From the NCBI GenBank assembly GCA_013284265.1, contig JABTBR010000035.1, forward strand, positions 1 through 64,000: a DNA stretch of 64,000 nt, in the 5' to 3' direction. Origin of the DNA: Oxalobacteraceae bacterium. Lineage in GTDB: Bacteria; Pseudomonadota; Gammaproteobacteria; Burkholderiales; Burkholderiaceae_D. A program made the position numbers and the translations under genes. This document shows positions 1 through 7,744 of this stretch, piece by piece; the stretch's first letter is position 1; each line of letters opens with the position of its first letter. Below the pieces are notes generated by a model that saw only the letters and a program-made list of their open reading frames with translations, was not told where the DNA came from and did no database searches.

Positions 1-1404
1 CTCCGCCACCGCGACCTCTGGAGTATTACCAGCCGCAGCCTCCACCATCAGCACGGCCCCTTGTCGCAGCGCGTTCCAATGTTTAAAAAATCGCTTCTTT
101 ACCCCGCTGTCTTTCTGCTCTGGTCTAGGTATGCAAATTTTAACGATAGTTTCCAGATAAGCCGAGTAGTCCTCACCCTTTAGATTTTCCAATAAACTCT
201 CAAGCTGCTCCTTTTCGCAAGCCATTTTTGGTATGTTCTGTATTTTTATCAAATACTCTTTCGCCAACCCGCGTTCGCGATTCAAATAATCGTGATTCAC
301 CTGCGGCCGATTATATGCACAGTTAGTCAGAAAAATATCTTTGACATGCTCCGATTCCTGCAAAATCCTCAACACCGACTCATCAGGATGGCAATAACTG
401 TGTTTTCCTGCCGATATGATTGCAATAGCCGGCTTTAACCGATCCAGAAGTCCAACGGAGGTGCTGTTCCGGCTTCCGTGATGTCCACATTTAAAAGCGA
501 CGCAATTTTCGGGGGCATGTTCTTTTTCAATAGCATGTCCCAAATCGCCGGCGGTATAATATCTAAAATTCCCAAAGTCGATCTCAAGCATAAGCCCTGC
601 GTCATTCTCACTATTCTCTCCATTGCCGATAGTCGGGCTGCGGTGGTAATATAAACAGTGAAATTTAAAATCATCTTCCTGATACAGCACCCGTTTACAA
701 TCCGATGGCTCCGTGAGCATCTTCCCTGCCGCGTTCTGGAATTTCTGTATTTTTTCGTCATTACTTTTATTTTTCGGCAAACCTCGATGAAATACTTTAG
801 TGCAAGATCTCTTAATATAACTTGCATCCTCAAGCAAGACCGTCAAACCCTCGATATGGTCGGCATCATAATGCGTGGATATAAGGGCATTTAATTTCTT
901 CACACCATAGGCCTTCAATGTATTCTCGACATTATCCACATATAATGCTTTTCCTCCATCAATAATGGCCGAATAAACAAGTTTCGTCCCTCTGCGATAA
1001 ACAATGAGCGTCGATTCCCCTTGAGCGACGTCTATATGTACGATGCTGAGCGAAGTCTTGACATCGATACTCGCTGCAATGCCCAAGGCCGCCGAGGAGG
1101 AGAAGCTGGATGCGTCCCCGCTAGCCGGTTGCTCCATTTCGGCCAGGCCGGACATCGCCAACCCCGTCCCATCCTCTTTTTTCAGCTTCTTTTTCGACTG
1201 CACATCCGAGCCCGCACTCGACGAACTACTCTGCGTGGTCGTAGTCGTAGTCGTATTAATAGTTGTCGGTATCGGTGTCGGAGTCGGTGTCGCATCGGAG
1301 CCGGTGTCCGACGCCTCACCCTTGCGCTTATCGCCTTGCAGCTTCCGCCCATCGCCACCGGATTTTTTCCCGCCGCCCCCGCCATTATTTTTTGGTGATG
1401 ACAC
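1..1404 (-). CDS. ComEC-like metallo-beta-lactamase-fold hydrolase, 3' end beyond window
   Basis: An open frame of 468 codons runs to the window edge without a stop. The chosen start is GTG at 1404-1402, preceded by a GAGGAAAGGA ribosome site about eight bases upstream; no ATG lies near it. The first ~110 residues are low complexity (a Gly/Lys stretch, then Thr/Pro and Ser runs), probably a flexible linker. A metallo-beta-lactamase fold follows, with THYDADH (metal ligands near 178-183), a TAGD segment, and GHHGSRNS with its histidines near 308-309. This is the pattern of the soluble domain of ComEC/Rec2 proteins, but no ComEC membrane channel is present in the visible part. The gene is visibly AT-richer than its neighbours, suggesting acquisition. 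The fold is confident; the substrate (nucleic acid, phosphodiester or other) is unknown. Confidence 0.8.
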   Translation of the reverse strand, partial: MSSPKNNGGGGGKKSGGDGRKLQGDKRKGEASDTGSDATPTPTPIPTTINTTTTTTTQSSSSSAGSDVQSKKKLKKEDGTGLAMSGLAEMEQPASGDASSFSSSAALGIAASIDVKTSLSIVHIDVAQGESTLIVYRRGTKLVYSAIIDGGKALYVDNVENTLKAYGVKKLNALISTHYDADHIEGLTVLLEDASYIKRSCTKVFHRGLPKNKSNDEKIQKFQNAAGKMLTEPSDCKRVLYQEDDFKFHCLYYHRSPTIGNGENSENDAGLMLEIDFGNFRYYTAGDLGHAIEKEHAPENCVAFKCGHHGSRNSTSVGLLDRLKPAIAIISAGKHSYCHPDESVLRILQESEHVKDIFLTNCAYNRPQVNHDYLNRERGLAKEYLIKIQNIPKMACEKEQLESLLENLKGEDYSAYLETIVKICIPRPEQKDSGVKKRFFKHWNALRQGAVLMVEAAAGNTPEVAVAE

Positions 1405-1495
1405 TGCTGATATCCTTTCCTCGCCCGCGGGCGCGTGGTCATGGCATGGTGCGAAATGGCGCTACGCCATGGCGTCGATTTTCAGGTCAAGCCCG

Positions 1496-2569
1496 CTACG
1501 ACAAATGAAAGTCCCGCAGTGCCCGCAGTGTCGCCTCATCCAGGCGGCAGCTCACGTCCAGCCCCTGGGTCAGCTGAAACCGCGCCAGCGCGCGCTCCAA
1601 TCCACTGCCCTGCTGTCCATCCAGCGGCCCGTCATAAAGCCCCAGATTGGCGAGCCGTTTTTGCACGCCCAGGCACTCCGTGACCGGGTCCAGCACCCCG
1701 ATCAGTATCGTATGAACTTCCGCCTCGGCTCCGCTGCCCAAGGTAATGCTCACCGTGTGCGCCTCCGGCATCACATGCATCAGCACATAGCCGTTCTCAT
1801 CGGTGACACCGCGACAGTCCGCTGCCTGCACGCCGTCCACATGCGTCACGCTGGCCAGATAGGGAAGCTGGCGACGCGGCTGCCCATCGACCAGGAAACG
1901 GATATGCAAGGTATCGGGCACGCCCTTGCGGCGCAAGCGCAGGCGCTGACCACTATTCGCCGCAACCGACCCCATCCGGCGCGCGGGTATGCACAGGCGG
2001 TCTCCGGGAAACAGGACATTTTTATCCTTGCGCAGCGTCTTCAGCGCGGCATTGTCTGGCCAGTTCCACACCGTATCGGGGAAAAACCCGTGCCGGCTTG
2101 CCAGCTTCGCCGTGCATTCGCCCTGCGCCACCACATGCACCCGCGACTGACTGCCGACGGCCACCGGCGCCAGCCAGGCGGCATCCCCGTCACTGCGCGC
2201 CAAGCGCGCCGGCAATGCTTCACTGCCCTCCAGAACCCAGGCTTCCTCGTCGAGCTCATACAGGCTCAGTTCCAAACTGCCCGTCTGCAGACCCTCAAAT
2301 CGCACCATGCCATCCGCCGAAGTCTTGGCGCGCAGTGCCCGATCGGCGCCGGCGCGCAATTCCACCGCCACGTCCGACAGCGGTTTGTCGTCTTCGCCGA
2401 CCACGCAGGCCTCGACCGCGTAACGCAGCAAGGGACAGGCTGCGATCGGCGCATCGGCGGGCGCGCTAGCGCTTGATCCGTCGGCCGCAGCCTCGGCCGC
2501 CTTCAACTGGCTGGCCGGCACACTGCACTGCCGGGCTTGTGCTGGTTCTGACTTCGCTTGCATGCTCAT
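1496..2569 (-). CDS. LysM-like and peptidoglycan-binding-domain protein
   Basis: A 357-residue protein without a signal peptide. Residues ~50-110 resemble a carboxypeptidase-regulatory-like beta-sandwich (ADGMVRFEGLQTG, LSLYELDEEAW). Residues ~150-200 form a LysM-like segment ending LFPGDRLCIPAR. A second beta domain follows, and residues ~290-357 are a PGBD-type peptidoglycan-binding domain (VQKRLANLGLYDGPLDG, ERALARFQLTQGL). This combination is familiar from accessory genes of type VI secretion and related effector loci, where such proteins may handle or protect cargo. It lies 92 bp upstream of the metallo-beta-lactamase gene on the same strand, so the two may be co-transcribed. ATG codons at 2569 and 2563 are both possible starts. 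The role is inferred from architecture only. Confidence 0.7.
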   Translation of the reverse strand: MSMQAKSEPAQARQCSVPASQLKAAEAAADGSSASAPADAPIAACPLLRYAVEACVVGEDDKPLSDVAVELRAGADRALRAKTSADGMVRFEGLQTGSLELSLYELDEEAWVLEGSEALPARLARSDGDAAWLAPVAVGSQSRVHVVAQGECTAKLASRHGFFPDTVWNWPDNAALKTLRKDKNVLFPGDRLCIPARRMGSVAANSGQRLRLRRKGVPDTLHIRFLVDGQPRRQLPYLASVTHVDGVQAADCRGVTDENGYVLMHVMPEAHTVSITLGSGAEAEVHTILIGVLDPVTECLGVQKRLANLGLYDGPLDGQQGSGLERALARFQLTQGLDVSCRLDEATLRALRDFHLS

Positions 2570-2622
2570 AGGATCATCCGCTTGATATATTCACGCTGGG
2601 TACGGCCCAGGGCCCAGATACG

Positions 2623-3099
2623 CTACTCTTTCGTCAACAACAAGCGCCAGCCATCCTTCCGGATGCCGGCACTGTCCGGCGAGATGGCGGCGCCACCTGC
2701 GCCCTCGCGCCGCAGGCGGCGATTGTCTTCTTCGATTTGGCTACGCTGAATGCAATGGCCCAGCAGGCGCCGCAGACGCTGGGCCGGGGTCCCCGCGTTC
2801 ACGTCATCGAGCATGCCGCGCATCCACGCCAGATCCGCGCGGACATGAAAATCCCATCCATAGCTCACCGCCAGGCTCAAGTAGCGACAACCATCACGCT
2901 CGCTGACGATCCCAAAACCGGCGGCGGTCCGCAGCGTTTCCTCGATGCGCTGGCACAAGACCTCGTGGCCGAGCACCCACAGCTCGGCGTGAAACTGCGT
3001 GCGCAGGAAGGCCGCCATTGCCTCGATTTGGCGGCGTTTCTGCGCAGCGGCCAGGCTTTCGGCCAGGATATGCATTTGCGCCTGCCGGATGACCAGCAT
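2623..3099 (-). CDS. Small type VI-associated-like hypothetical protein
   Basis: A 158-residue soluble protein, chosen to start at ATG 3099-3097, two bases after the stop of the upstream acetyltransferase gene. The frame stays open further upstream, but that part overlaps the GNAT coding region. It starts MLVIRQAQMHIL and contains GFGIVSERDGCRYLSL and SYGWDFHV, a pattern I associate with small uncharacterised proteins carried beside VgrG/effector modules (YGI..E.d..RY..L...FG..FD). No enzymatic motif is visible. The last ~25 residues are charged (RSQIEEDNRRLRREGAGG). Tight spacing suggests translational coupling with the GNAT gene. The assignment to a secretion-accessory family rests on motif memory and context, not a search. 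Confidence 0.6.
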   Translation of the reverse strand: MLVIRQAQMHILAESLAAAQKRRQIEAMAAFLRTQFHAELWVLGHEVLCQRIEETLRTAAGFGIVSERDGCRYLSLAVSYGWDFHVRADLAWMRGMLDDVNAGTPAQRLRRLLGHCIQRSQIEEDNRRLRREGAGGAAISPDSAGIRKDGWRLLLTKE

Positions 3100-3101
3100 G
3101 T

Positions 3102-4289
3102 TCAGCGGCCGTCCGACGCGGGCGCCACGCGCATGGCGCCCACCATAGCGGCGCCATGCAGGACACGATTGAGCAGCGCCAGCTCGGTGTCCGGGGTGGC
3201 GCCGGCTGGCGTGGCCGGCACTGCCAGACAATAAAACGGCAAGGCTTCCTGGCTCGCTTCCACCACATCGGACATAGGCCGAAAACCGGCTGCCCGCAGC
3301 GCCGCCAGAGAGCGCAGATTGTTTGCAAAGGCGGAGGTGAACAGATAACGCAAGCGGCGTCGGATCGCGATCCGCTTCAGCAGGCGCAAGGCGCCCCGTC
3401 CATACCCGCGTCCGCGGAACTCCGCGCCTATCCAGTAATGGAACACCGCCGCGTCGCCATTGGCGCGCAGCACGAAGACGCCGACCAGACCGTGCTCGGG
3501 ATGCATGACGCCCCAGGCCGTCAGGTCGTCGTGTTCCGTGTGGGAGGCAATCCAGGCTAGCGCGGCGTCCAGATCATGCAAGGGTTGCAGGCGCACCATG
3601 GCCAGGATATCGGCGGCATTGTGCTGAGCGAGCAGTGCCGCCGCATGCTGCGGACCGAGCAAGGTCGCGCGAATCTCGCACGATGGATCGCCGCCGTCCA
3701 CCGCATCGGCGCCCAGCCGGACGCGGCATACGCCGCGCCAGCGCAGCAGCCGTTTCAGCTTCTTGCGGTAGCGCGTCACGCCGGGCGCCGCCGCGAACGC
3801 CTGGCGCAGTTGATGCTCGGCCTGGGCATGCTGCCCAAGTTGCCAGTACACCATGGCGAGATTGTAATGGGTGGCAGGATGAGCGCCCCACTGCTGCAGC
3901 GAGGCGCTGAAATACCCGATGGCCGAGCGCCAGCAACGCGAACTGGCCGCCACCACACCCAGGGGAAATGCAAGGTCCAGGCCCGACCTTTCCAGTTGCC
4001 GCAAGATCAGCGGCCAAGCGTTTTGCACCGCGGCATTCCATTCCAGCTGGATGGCCAGAGGCGATTCCGGCAGATGGCGCTGCAGTGCCGGCAGCAGCCG
4101 CGCCAGCACGCTGGCATCCCATTGCCACTCGACGAGAACAGCCACGATGTCCGGAAAATTCAAATGCGCATCCGCCGCTGCCCGTTCAGCATCGAGCGCA
4201 GTGGCGTTCAAGCCATCGCCGCTGCCGCCAAACTGCGCGCCCTGGGATGACTGGTTTGCAACTGACGGCAAGCGAGCTGGAAGGGGCAT
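3102..4289 (-). CDS. TPR-like/GNAT-family acetyltransferase fusion
   Basis: A 395-residue protein if translation starts at ATG 4289-4287 (MPLPARLPS). The frame is open further upstream, with another ATG at 4341 and a TTG at 4502; none has a strong ribosome site, so the start is uncertain. The N-terminal half is helical and TPR-like (HPATHYNLAMVYWQLGQHAQ, AEHQLRQAFAAAP). The C-terminal half is a GNAT domain with the acetyl-CoA loop FRGRGYGRGALRLLKRIA and a NNLRSLAALRAAGF helix. The acceptor substrate is unknown. It is followed after two bases by a small gene and then by the LysM/PGBD gene, suggesting a modifying or adaptor role in an effector-like unit. Confidence 0.7.
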   Translation of the reverse strand: MPLPARLPSVANQSSQGAQFGGSGDGLNATALDAERAAADAHLNFPDIVAVLVEWQWDASVLARLLPALQRHLPESPLAIQLEWNAAVQNAWPLILRQLERSGLDLAFPLGVVAASSRCWRSAIGYFSASLQQWGAHPATHYNLAMVYWQLGQHAQAEHQLRQAFAAAPGVTRYRKKLKRLLRWRGVCRVRLGADAVDGGDPSCEIRATLLGPQHAAALLAQHNAADILAMVRLQPLHDLDAALAWIASHTEHDDLTAWGVMHPEHGLVGVFVLRANGDAAVFHYWIGAEFRGRGYGRGALRLLKRIAIRRRLRYLFTSAFANNLRSLAALRAAGFRPMSDVVEASQEALPFYCLAVPATPAGATPDTELALLNRVLHGAAMVGAMRVAPASDGR

Positions 4290-4584
4290 GATGGTCCGGA
4301 GCGTTGCAGTATCAGGGAGCACCCGAGGGTAGCGGCGGGCCATGTCTGCCGGCCCGGTGCTGCGCGCAAAGCATTGCAATAAGAGTAACACGCTCCCTAT
4401 CGGTGGGCAAACACAAAGATTGGCCGCGCGCCCAGCCGGAAGGCACCGTGCCGCGCCAGGGTCGCGCCAAGGCCTGCAAGCCAGGGCGATGTCGGCGATC
4501 AAGCCCTGCGGCTCTTCCCGGCCGATATTAAAGGCTGTGCACCAGGACCAGGACCGTGTGCGCGCCGGCTCGTGCGCTCACGGC

Positions 4585-5334
4585 TCAGGCACGCGCCGGC
4601 GCCGGCGCTGCCGCACCGATGATGCCGGCATAGCGGGCCAGCACCGCCTCGATGCCCTGCTCGAGGCATTCGACCACCAGCGCGTGGCCGATCGACACTT
4701 CCTCGATCCCCGGCAGCGCCAGGAAATGGGCCAGATTGTCGAGATTCAAATCATGGCCCGCATTGACCCCCAGCCCCAGCGCCGTCGCCCGCGCCAGCGC
4801 CGCCTGGAAACCCCGATAGATCGCGTCGCCGGCCGGGGTATTGAAATGGGCCGCATAGGGCTCGGTGTAGAGCTCGATGCGGTCGGCCCCCAGCGCGCGG
4901 GCGACGTCGTGCCCGGTATTGTCATAGTCGACGAACAGGCTGGTCCGAATACCCAGGTCCTTCAATTGCGCGATCACCGGCCCCAGCATGGACGCCTGGC
5001 CCGGCAAGTCCCAGCCATGGTCCGAGGTGAGCTGCCCCGGTGCGTCCGGCACCAGCGTGCATTGGGCCGGACGCACGGCGCTGACAACGGCCAGGAACTC
5101 GGCCGAGGGATAACCCTCGACATTCAGCTCGGCGCCCTGCTCCAGGCACAGGGCCTGGAGTTCGGCCACATCGGTATAGCGCGCGTGGCGCTGATCCTCG
5201 CGCGGATGCAGGGTGATGCCGTGCGCGCCCAGTTGCAGGCAGCGCGCGGCGAAGGCGCGCACATCCGGGAAATTGCGGCCGCGCGAATTGCGCAGCAGCG
5301 CGATCTTGTTGATATTAACCGAGAGTTTCGTCAT
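4585..5334 (-). CDS. Divergent PdxJ paralogue (pyridoxine 5'-phosphate synthase-like)
   Basis: A 249-residue PdxJ-family TIM barrel starting MTKLSVNINKIALLRNSRGR at ATG 5334-5332. Conserved PdxJ elements are LHPREDQRH, LNVEGYPS, VNAGHDLN and VSIGHALV, so the catalytic His/Glu/His positions are kept. The usual NIDH segment that contacts 1-deoxyxylulose phosphate reads NINK, changing Asp-His to Asn-Lys. The phosphate-contacting loop also differs (QLTSDHGWD instead of EVTTEGGLD). A canonical pdxJ lies at 10023-10781, so this copy is not needed for ordinary vitamin B6 synthesis. It may use a different substrate. It stands alone between the accessory block and the tRNA cluster. Confidence 0.85.
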   Translation of the reverse strand: MTKLSVNINKIALLRNSRGRNFPDVRAFAARCLQLGAHGITLHPREDQRHARYTDVAELQALCLEQGAELNVEGYPSAEFLAVVSAVRPAQCTLVPDAPGQLTSDHGWDLPGQASMLGPVIAQLKDLGIRTSLFVDYDNTGHDVARALGADRIELYTEPYAAHFNTPAGDAIYRGFQAALARATALGLGVNAGHDLNLDNLAHFLALPGIEEVSIGHALVVECLEQGIEAVLARYAGIIGAAAPAPARA

Positions 5335-5619
5335 GATTTTTCTGAAGGTATCTGGATGGACCCGCTGCAGCAAAGGAGCGGTCATAATTGTGTGGGCAAG
5401 GCCATGATCGCCATCACCGTAGAGATCGTTGGCGAAACGCCCCCGGCGTCGAGACCGGCGTGGACCAGCTGTCGAGCAAGCCTGGCGCGGTACCCAGCCT
5501 GGCACAGGAAAAACAGTGGCAATAGAACAATGACTGTAATCCCATCAAGCTTTCCAGTCAAGCAAGGCCTCCCCCCGCGCACCACCGTCTTCGGCGCCGC
5601 CGCCCCGAACGCGCAATGC
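5335..5619. other. Intergenic stretch upstream of the PdxJ paralogue
   Basis: About 285 bp separate the start of the pdxJ-like gene from the tRNA-cluster terminator. I see no convincing gene on either strand. The minus strand near 5370-5405 holds an AT-rich patch (CACAATTATGACC) that could be a promoter for the pdxJ-like gene, but it has no clear -35/-10 pair. Confidence 0.4.
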
Positions 5620-5680
5620 AAAAAAGCCCCCCGGCACCGAGCGCAATCTTGAGCGCGTTCGGTGCCGGGGGGCTTTTTTT
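5620..5680 (-). terminator. Strong hairpin terminator of tRNA cluster, unit B
   Basis: A near-perfect inverted repeat (AAAAAAGCCCCCCGGCACCG on one arm) surrounds a ~20-base loop and has runs of A and T at its two ends. It can act in both directions. On the minus strand it lies directly after the last tRNA-Gly. Confidence 0.85.
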
Positions 5681-5686
5681 GAATAC

Positions 5687-5762
5687 TGGAGCGGGAGAAG
5701 AGTCTCGAACTCTCGACCTCAACCTTGGCAAGGTTGCGCTCTACCAACTGAGCTACTCCCGC
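5687..5762 (-). tRNA. tRNA-Gly (GCC), unit B last gene
   Basis: A 76-nt tRNA with encoded CCA, read on the minus strand. It begins GCGGGAGTAGCTCAGTTGG, has a GCC anticodon in TTGGCAA, and a GGTCGAGAGTTCGAGACTC T-arm region. It appears identical to the five other Gly genes in the cluster. Confidence 0.95.
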
Positions 5763-5780
5763 TTGGAGCTACGACTTGTC

Positions 5781-5854
5781 TGGAGGCGAGGATCGGAATC
5801 GAACCGACCTAGACGGCTTTGCAGGCCGCTGCATAACCTCTTTGCTACCTCGCC
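5781..5854 (-). tRNA. tRNA-Cys (GCA), unit B
   Basis: A 74-nt tRNA with encoded CCA on the minus strand. It begins GGCGAGGTAGCAAAGAGG, has a GCA anticodon in CTGCAAA, and a GGTTCGATTCC T-loop. It lies 18 bp upstream of the last Gly gene in transcription order. Confidence 0.95.
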
Positions 5855-5906
5855 TGAGGGTCTTGCCGGCGCGGCCCCGATGCAGTCGGGACCAGGCTTA
5901 ATCAAA

Positions 5907-5932
5907 AAGGGAAGCAGCGAAGCTTCCCTTTG
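5907..5932 (-). repeat. Spacer hairpin between tRNA-Gly and tRNA-Cys, unit B
   Basis: The arms AAAGGGAAGC and GCTTCCCTTT enclose a short loop. The same hairpin recurs at about 6537-6562 in unit A with one loop base changed. It probably marks a precursor processing site or weak terminator. Confidence 0.6.
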
Positions 5933-5937
5933 AATTC

Positions 5938-6013
5938 TGGAGCGGGAGAAGAGTCTCGAACTCTCGACCTCAACCTTGGCAAGGTTGCGCTCTACCAACT
6001 GAGCTACTCCCGC
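5938..6013 (-). tRNA. tRNA-Gly (GCC), unit B second gene
   Basis: A 76-nt copy of the cluster's tRNA-Gly, with GCC anticodon and encoded CCA on the minus strand. It is separated from the following tRNA-Cys by a spacer containing the AAAGGGAAGC hairpin. Confidence 0.95.
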
Positions 6014-6073
6014 ATGGAGCTTCAAATTTTGCTATGACTTCTTTACTACGGCAACCAGTGCTTTTCAATTCAC

Positions 6074-6149
6074 TGGAGCGGGAGAAGAGTCTCGAACTCT
6101 CGACCTCAACCTTGGCAAGGTTGCGCTCTACCAACTGAGCTACTCCCGC
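6074..6149 (-). tRNA. tRNA-Gly (GCC), unit B first gene
   Basis: A 76-nt tRNA-Gly with encoded CCA on the minus strand. Just upstream, TAAAATGCTGGCC (near 6156-6168) resembles the -10/discriminator of the main cluster promoter, so this unit may also have its own weak promoter. Confidence 0.95.
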
Positions 6150-6258
6150 GTAGGCCAGCATTTTAGCAGCATGTTTGCCATTTTTCCAGTATTACTTGAG
6201 AGAATAGTTTGCTGGCCGCCATACTTGCTGCCGCCTGCGACAAACGGCTGTGCAATGC

Positions 6259-6315
6259 AAAAAGCCCTCCGGCACCGAGCGCAATCTTGAGCGCGTTCAG
6301 GCCGCAGGGCTTTTA
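6259..6315 (-). terminator. Degenerate hairpin terminator of tRNA unit A
   Basis: This is a second copy of the 5620-5680 hairpin, with the same loop (GAGCGCAATCTTGAGCGCG) but a diverged stem. The arms AAAAGCCCTCCGGC and GCCGCAGGGCTTTT pair with one mismatch. It lies between the two tRNA units and may only partly terminate. Confidence 0.7.
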
Positions 6316-6322
6316 AAAATTC

Positions 6323-6398
6323 TGGAGCGGGAGAAGAGTCTCGAACTCTCGACCTCAACCTTGGCAAGGTTGCGCTCTACCAACTGAGCTACTCCCGC
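6323..6398 (-). tRNA. tRNA-Gly (GCC), unit A last gene
   Basis: A 76-nt tRNA-Gly with GCC anticodon and encoded CCA, minus strand. It is followed by the degenerate terminator hairpin. Confidence 0.95.
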
Positions 6399-6415
6399 TT
6401 GGAGTACGAATTGTT

Positions 6416-6489
6416 TGGAGGCGAGGATCGGAATCGAACCGACCTAGACGGCTTTGCAGGCCGCTGCATAACCTCTTTGCTACCTCGCC
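6416..6489 (-). tRNA. tRNA-Cys (GCA), unit A
   Basis: A 74-nt tRNA-Cys with GCA anticodon and encoded CCA, minus strand. It matches the copy at 5781-5854. Confidence 0.95.
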
Positions 6490-6567
6490 TGAGGATCTTG
6501 CTGGATTGGGACCAATGCGACCGGTCTTCAATCAAAAAGGGAAGCAGCGACGCTTCCCTTTGAATTC

Positions 6568-6643
6568 TGGAGCGGGAGAAGAGTCTCGAACTCTCGACCT
6601 CAACCTTGGCAAGGTTGCGCTCTACCAACTGAGCTACTCCCGC
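6568..6643 (-). tRNA. tRNA-Gly (GCC), unit A second gene
   Basis: A 76-nt tRNA-Gly with GCC anticodon and encoded CCA, minus strand. It is followed by the same AAAGGGAAGC hairpin spacer as in unit B, then tRNA-Cys. Confidence 0.95.
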
Positions 6644-6737
6644 ATGGAGTCCAACATAATAGCAGCAAGCTGCCGGTATTTCTAGTTCTACTTGTTACTG
6701 CTTTGCTTATGATGCCCAGCTAATTTGGCAAATTAAC

Positions 6738-6813
6738 TGGAGCGGGAGAAGAGTCTCGAACTCTCGACCTCAACCTTGGCAAGGTTGCGCTCTACCAACT
6801 GAGCTACTCCCGC
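6738..6813 (-). tRNA. tRNA-Gly (GCC), first gene of cluster
   Basis: A 76-nt tRNA-Gly with GCC anticodon and encoded CCA, minus strand. It is the promoter-proximal gene, beginning about 20 bp downstream of a consensus -10 box. Confidence 0.95.
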
Positions 6814-6833
6814 GTCATCAACAACAGGCCAGC

Positions 6834-6861
6834 ATTATAGAGGATCTATCGGGCCTGTCAA
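6834..6861 (-). promoter_or_regulatory. Consensus sigma-70 promoter of tRNA cluster
   Basis: On the minus strand a perfect TTGACA (6861-6856) is followed by 16 bases and a perfect TATAAT (6839-6834), then a GCTGGCC discriminator, just upstream of the first tRNA-Gly. This fits a strong promoter for a stable-RNA operon. Confidence 0.85.
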
Positions 6862-6919
6862 TGGGAAAAACTTTGCTTGGTGAACATTTTGTGAAATTGG
6901 CATGGTTGGGCGCATATCA

Positions 6920-7043
6920 AAACCTACGGCTTAACCCTGGGGTCAGACCCGCCGGGTCTGACCCCGGCTCTTTGCCTTGGGTTTAAAAAGGGCCAGCGGC
7001 CCCTTTGCCGCACGTCCGACCCCGGCTCTTTAGCATGGGTTTT
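6920..7043. repeat. Dispersed palindromic element, copy A (short form plus fragment)
   Basis: The outer arms AACCTACGGC and GCCTTGGGTT enclose an inner hairpin with arms GGGGTCAGACCCG and CGGGTCTGACCCC. A second partial copy (CGACCCCGGCTCTTTAGC ... GGGTTTT) follows to about 7043. It lies between the tRNA promoter and the end of pgsA, so on the minus strand it may also end the pgsA transcript. Confidence 0.85.
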
Positions 7044-7065
7044 CTATACGCAGCCGGCACGCAAA

Positions 7066-7647
7066 CTACAGATTACCGGACTTTTCCTTGATCAGCGGCC
7101 AGGCCAGGCGCAGGTAGTAAAACATCGACCACACCGTCAGCACGGCGGCGATCAGCAGCAGGCGTTCGCCCCAGACCTGGGTATCGACCGCGCCCATCAG
7201 CACATCATGGAACAGCAGCAGCGGGATCGCACTCATCTGCGCTGCGGTCTTGATCTTGCCCAGCGAACTGACGGCCACCGATTTGGACGCGCCGATCTGG
7301 GCCATCCACTCGCGCAGCGCCGAAATGGCGATCTCGCGGCCGATGATGATGAAGGCCAGGATGGCGTTGACGCGATCGAGCTGCACCAGCACCAGCAAGG
7401 CGCCAGCCACCATCAGCTTGTCGGCCACCGGATCGAGGAAGGCGCCGAAGGCCGAGGTCTGGTTCCAGCGGCGCGCCAGGAAACCGTCGAACCAGTCGGT
7501 CACGGCGGCCACGATGAATACCAGGGTGGCCGCCATATTGCGGTCGGCCACCGGCAGCCAGGGCGTGGGCAGATAGTACACGCCCACCACCAGCGGAATC
7601 AGCGCAACGCGCAACCAGGTCAACAGAATCGGGATATTGAAAGGCAT
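7066..7647 (-). CDS. pgsA: CDP-diacylglycerol--glycerol-3-phosphate 3-phosphatidyltransferase
   Basis: A 193-residue integral membrane enzyme making phosphatidylglycerol phosphate, the committed step to phosphatidylglycerol and cardiolipin. The start is placed at MPFNIPILLTWLRV (ATG 7647), the usual family start; the open frame extends 13 codons further. The CDP-alcohol phosphotransferase signature D-x2-DG-x2-AR-x8-G-x3-D-x3-D is complete (DWFDGFLARRW then GAFLDPVADKL). Several hydrophobic segments follow. It lies downstream of uvrC on the same strand with a ~97-bp gap, an arrangement common in proteobacteria. Confidence 0.95.
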   Translation of the reverse strand: MPFNIPILLTWLRVALIPLVVGVYYLPTPWLPVADRNMAATLVFIVAAVTDWFDGFLARRWNQTSAFGAFLDPVADKLMVAGALLVLVQLDRVNAILAFIIIGREIAISALREWMAQIGASKSVAVSSLGKIKTAAQMSAIPLLLFHDVLMGAVDTQVWGERLLLIAAVLTVWSMFYYLRLAWPLIKEKSGNL

Positions 7648-7744
7648 AAGCTCGGAATGAAGGATGCTTTTTGTAAATAATGGCAACGCGCCGCTAGTCT
7701 ACCTTGAGCGCGCCGCTTGTACCAGCACAGTTGCGCGGCGGGCA

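Noticed and set aside
435..833. Minus-strand open frame of 132 codons near the left edge
   Set aside because: It lies in another frame within the metallo-beta-lactamase gene, whose frame carries all the metal-binding motifs.
1043..2476. Long plus-strand open frame (477 codons) over the accessory block
   Set aside because: It is antisense to the LysM/PGBD and metallo-beta-lactamase genes, has low-complexity composition with no motif, and arises from GC-skewed codon use on the opposite strand.
5687..6813. CRISPR-like array of regularly repeated sequence
   Set aside because: The repeats fold as tRNA-Gly and tRNA-Cys with CCA ends; spacing is irregular and there are no cas genes.
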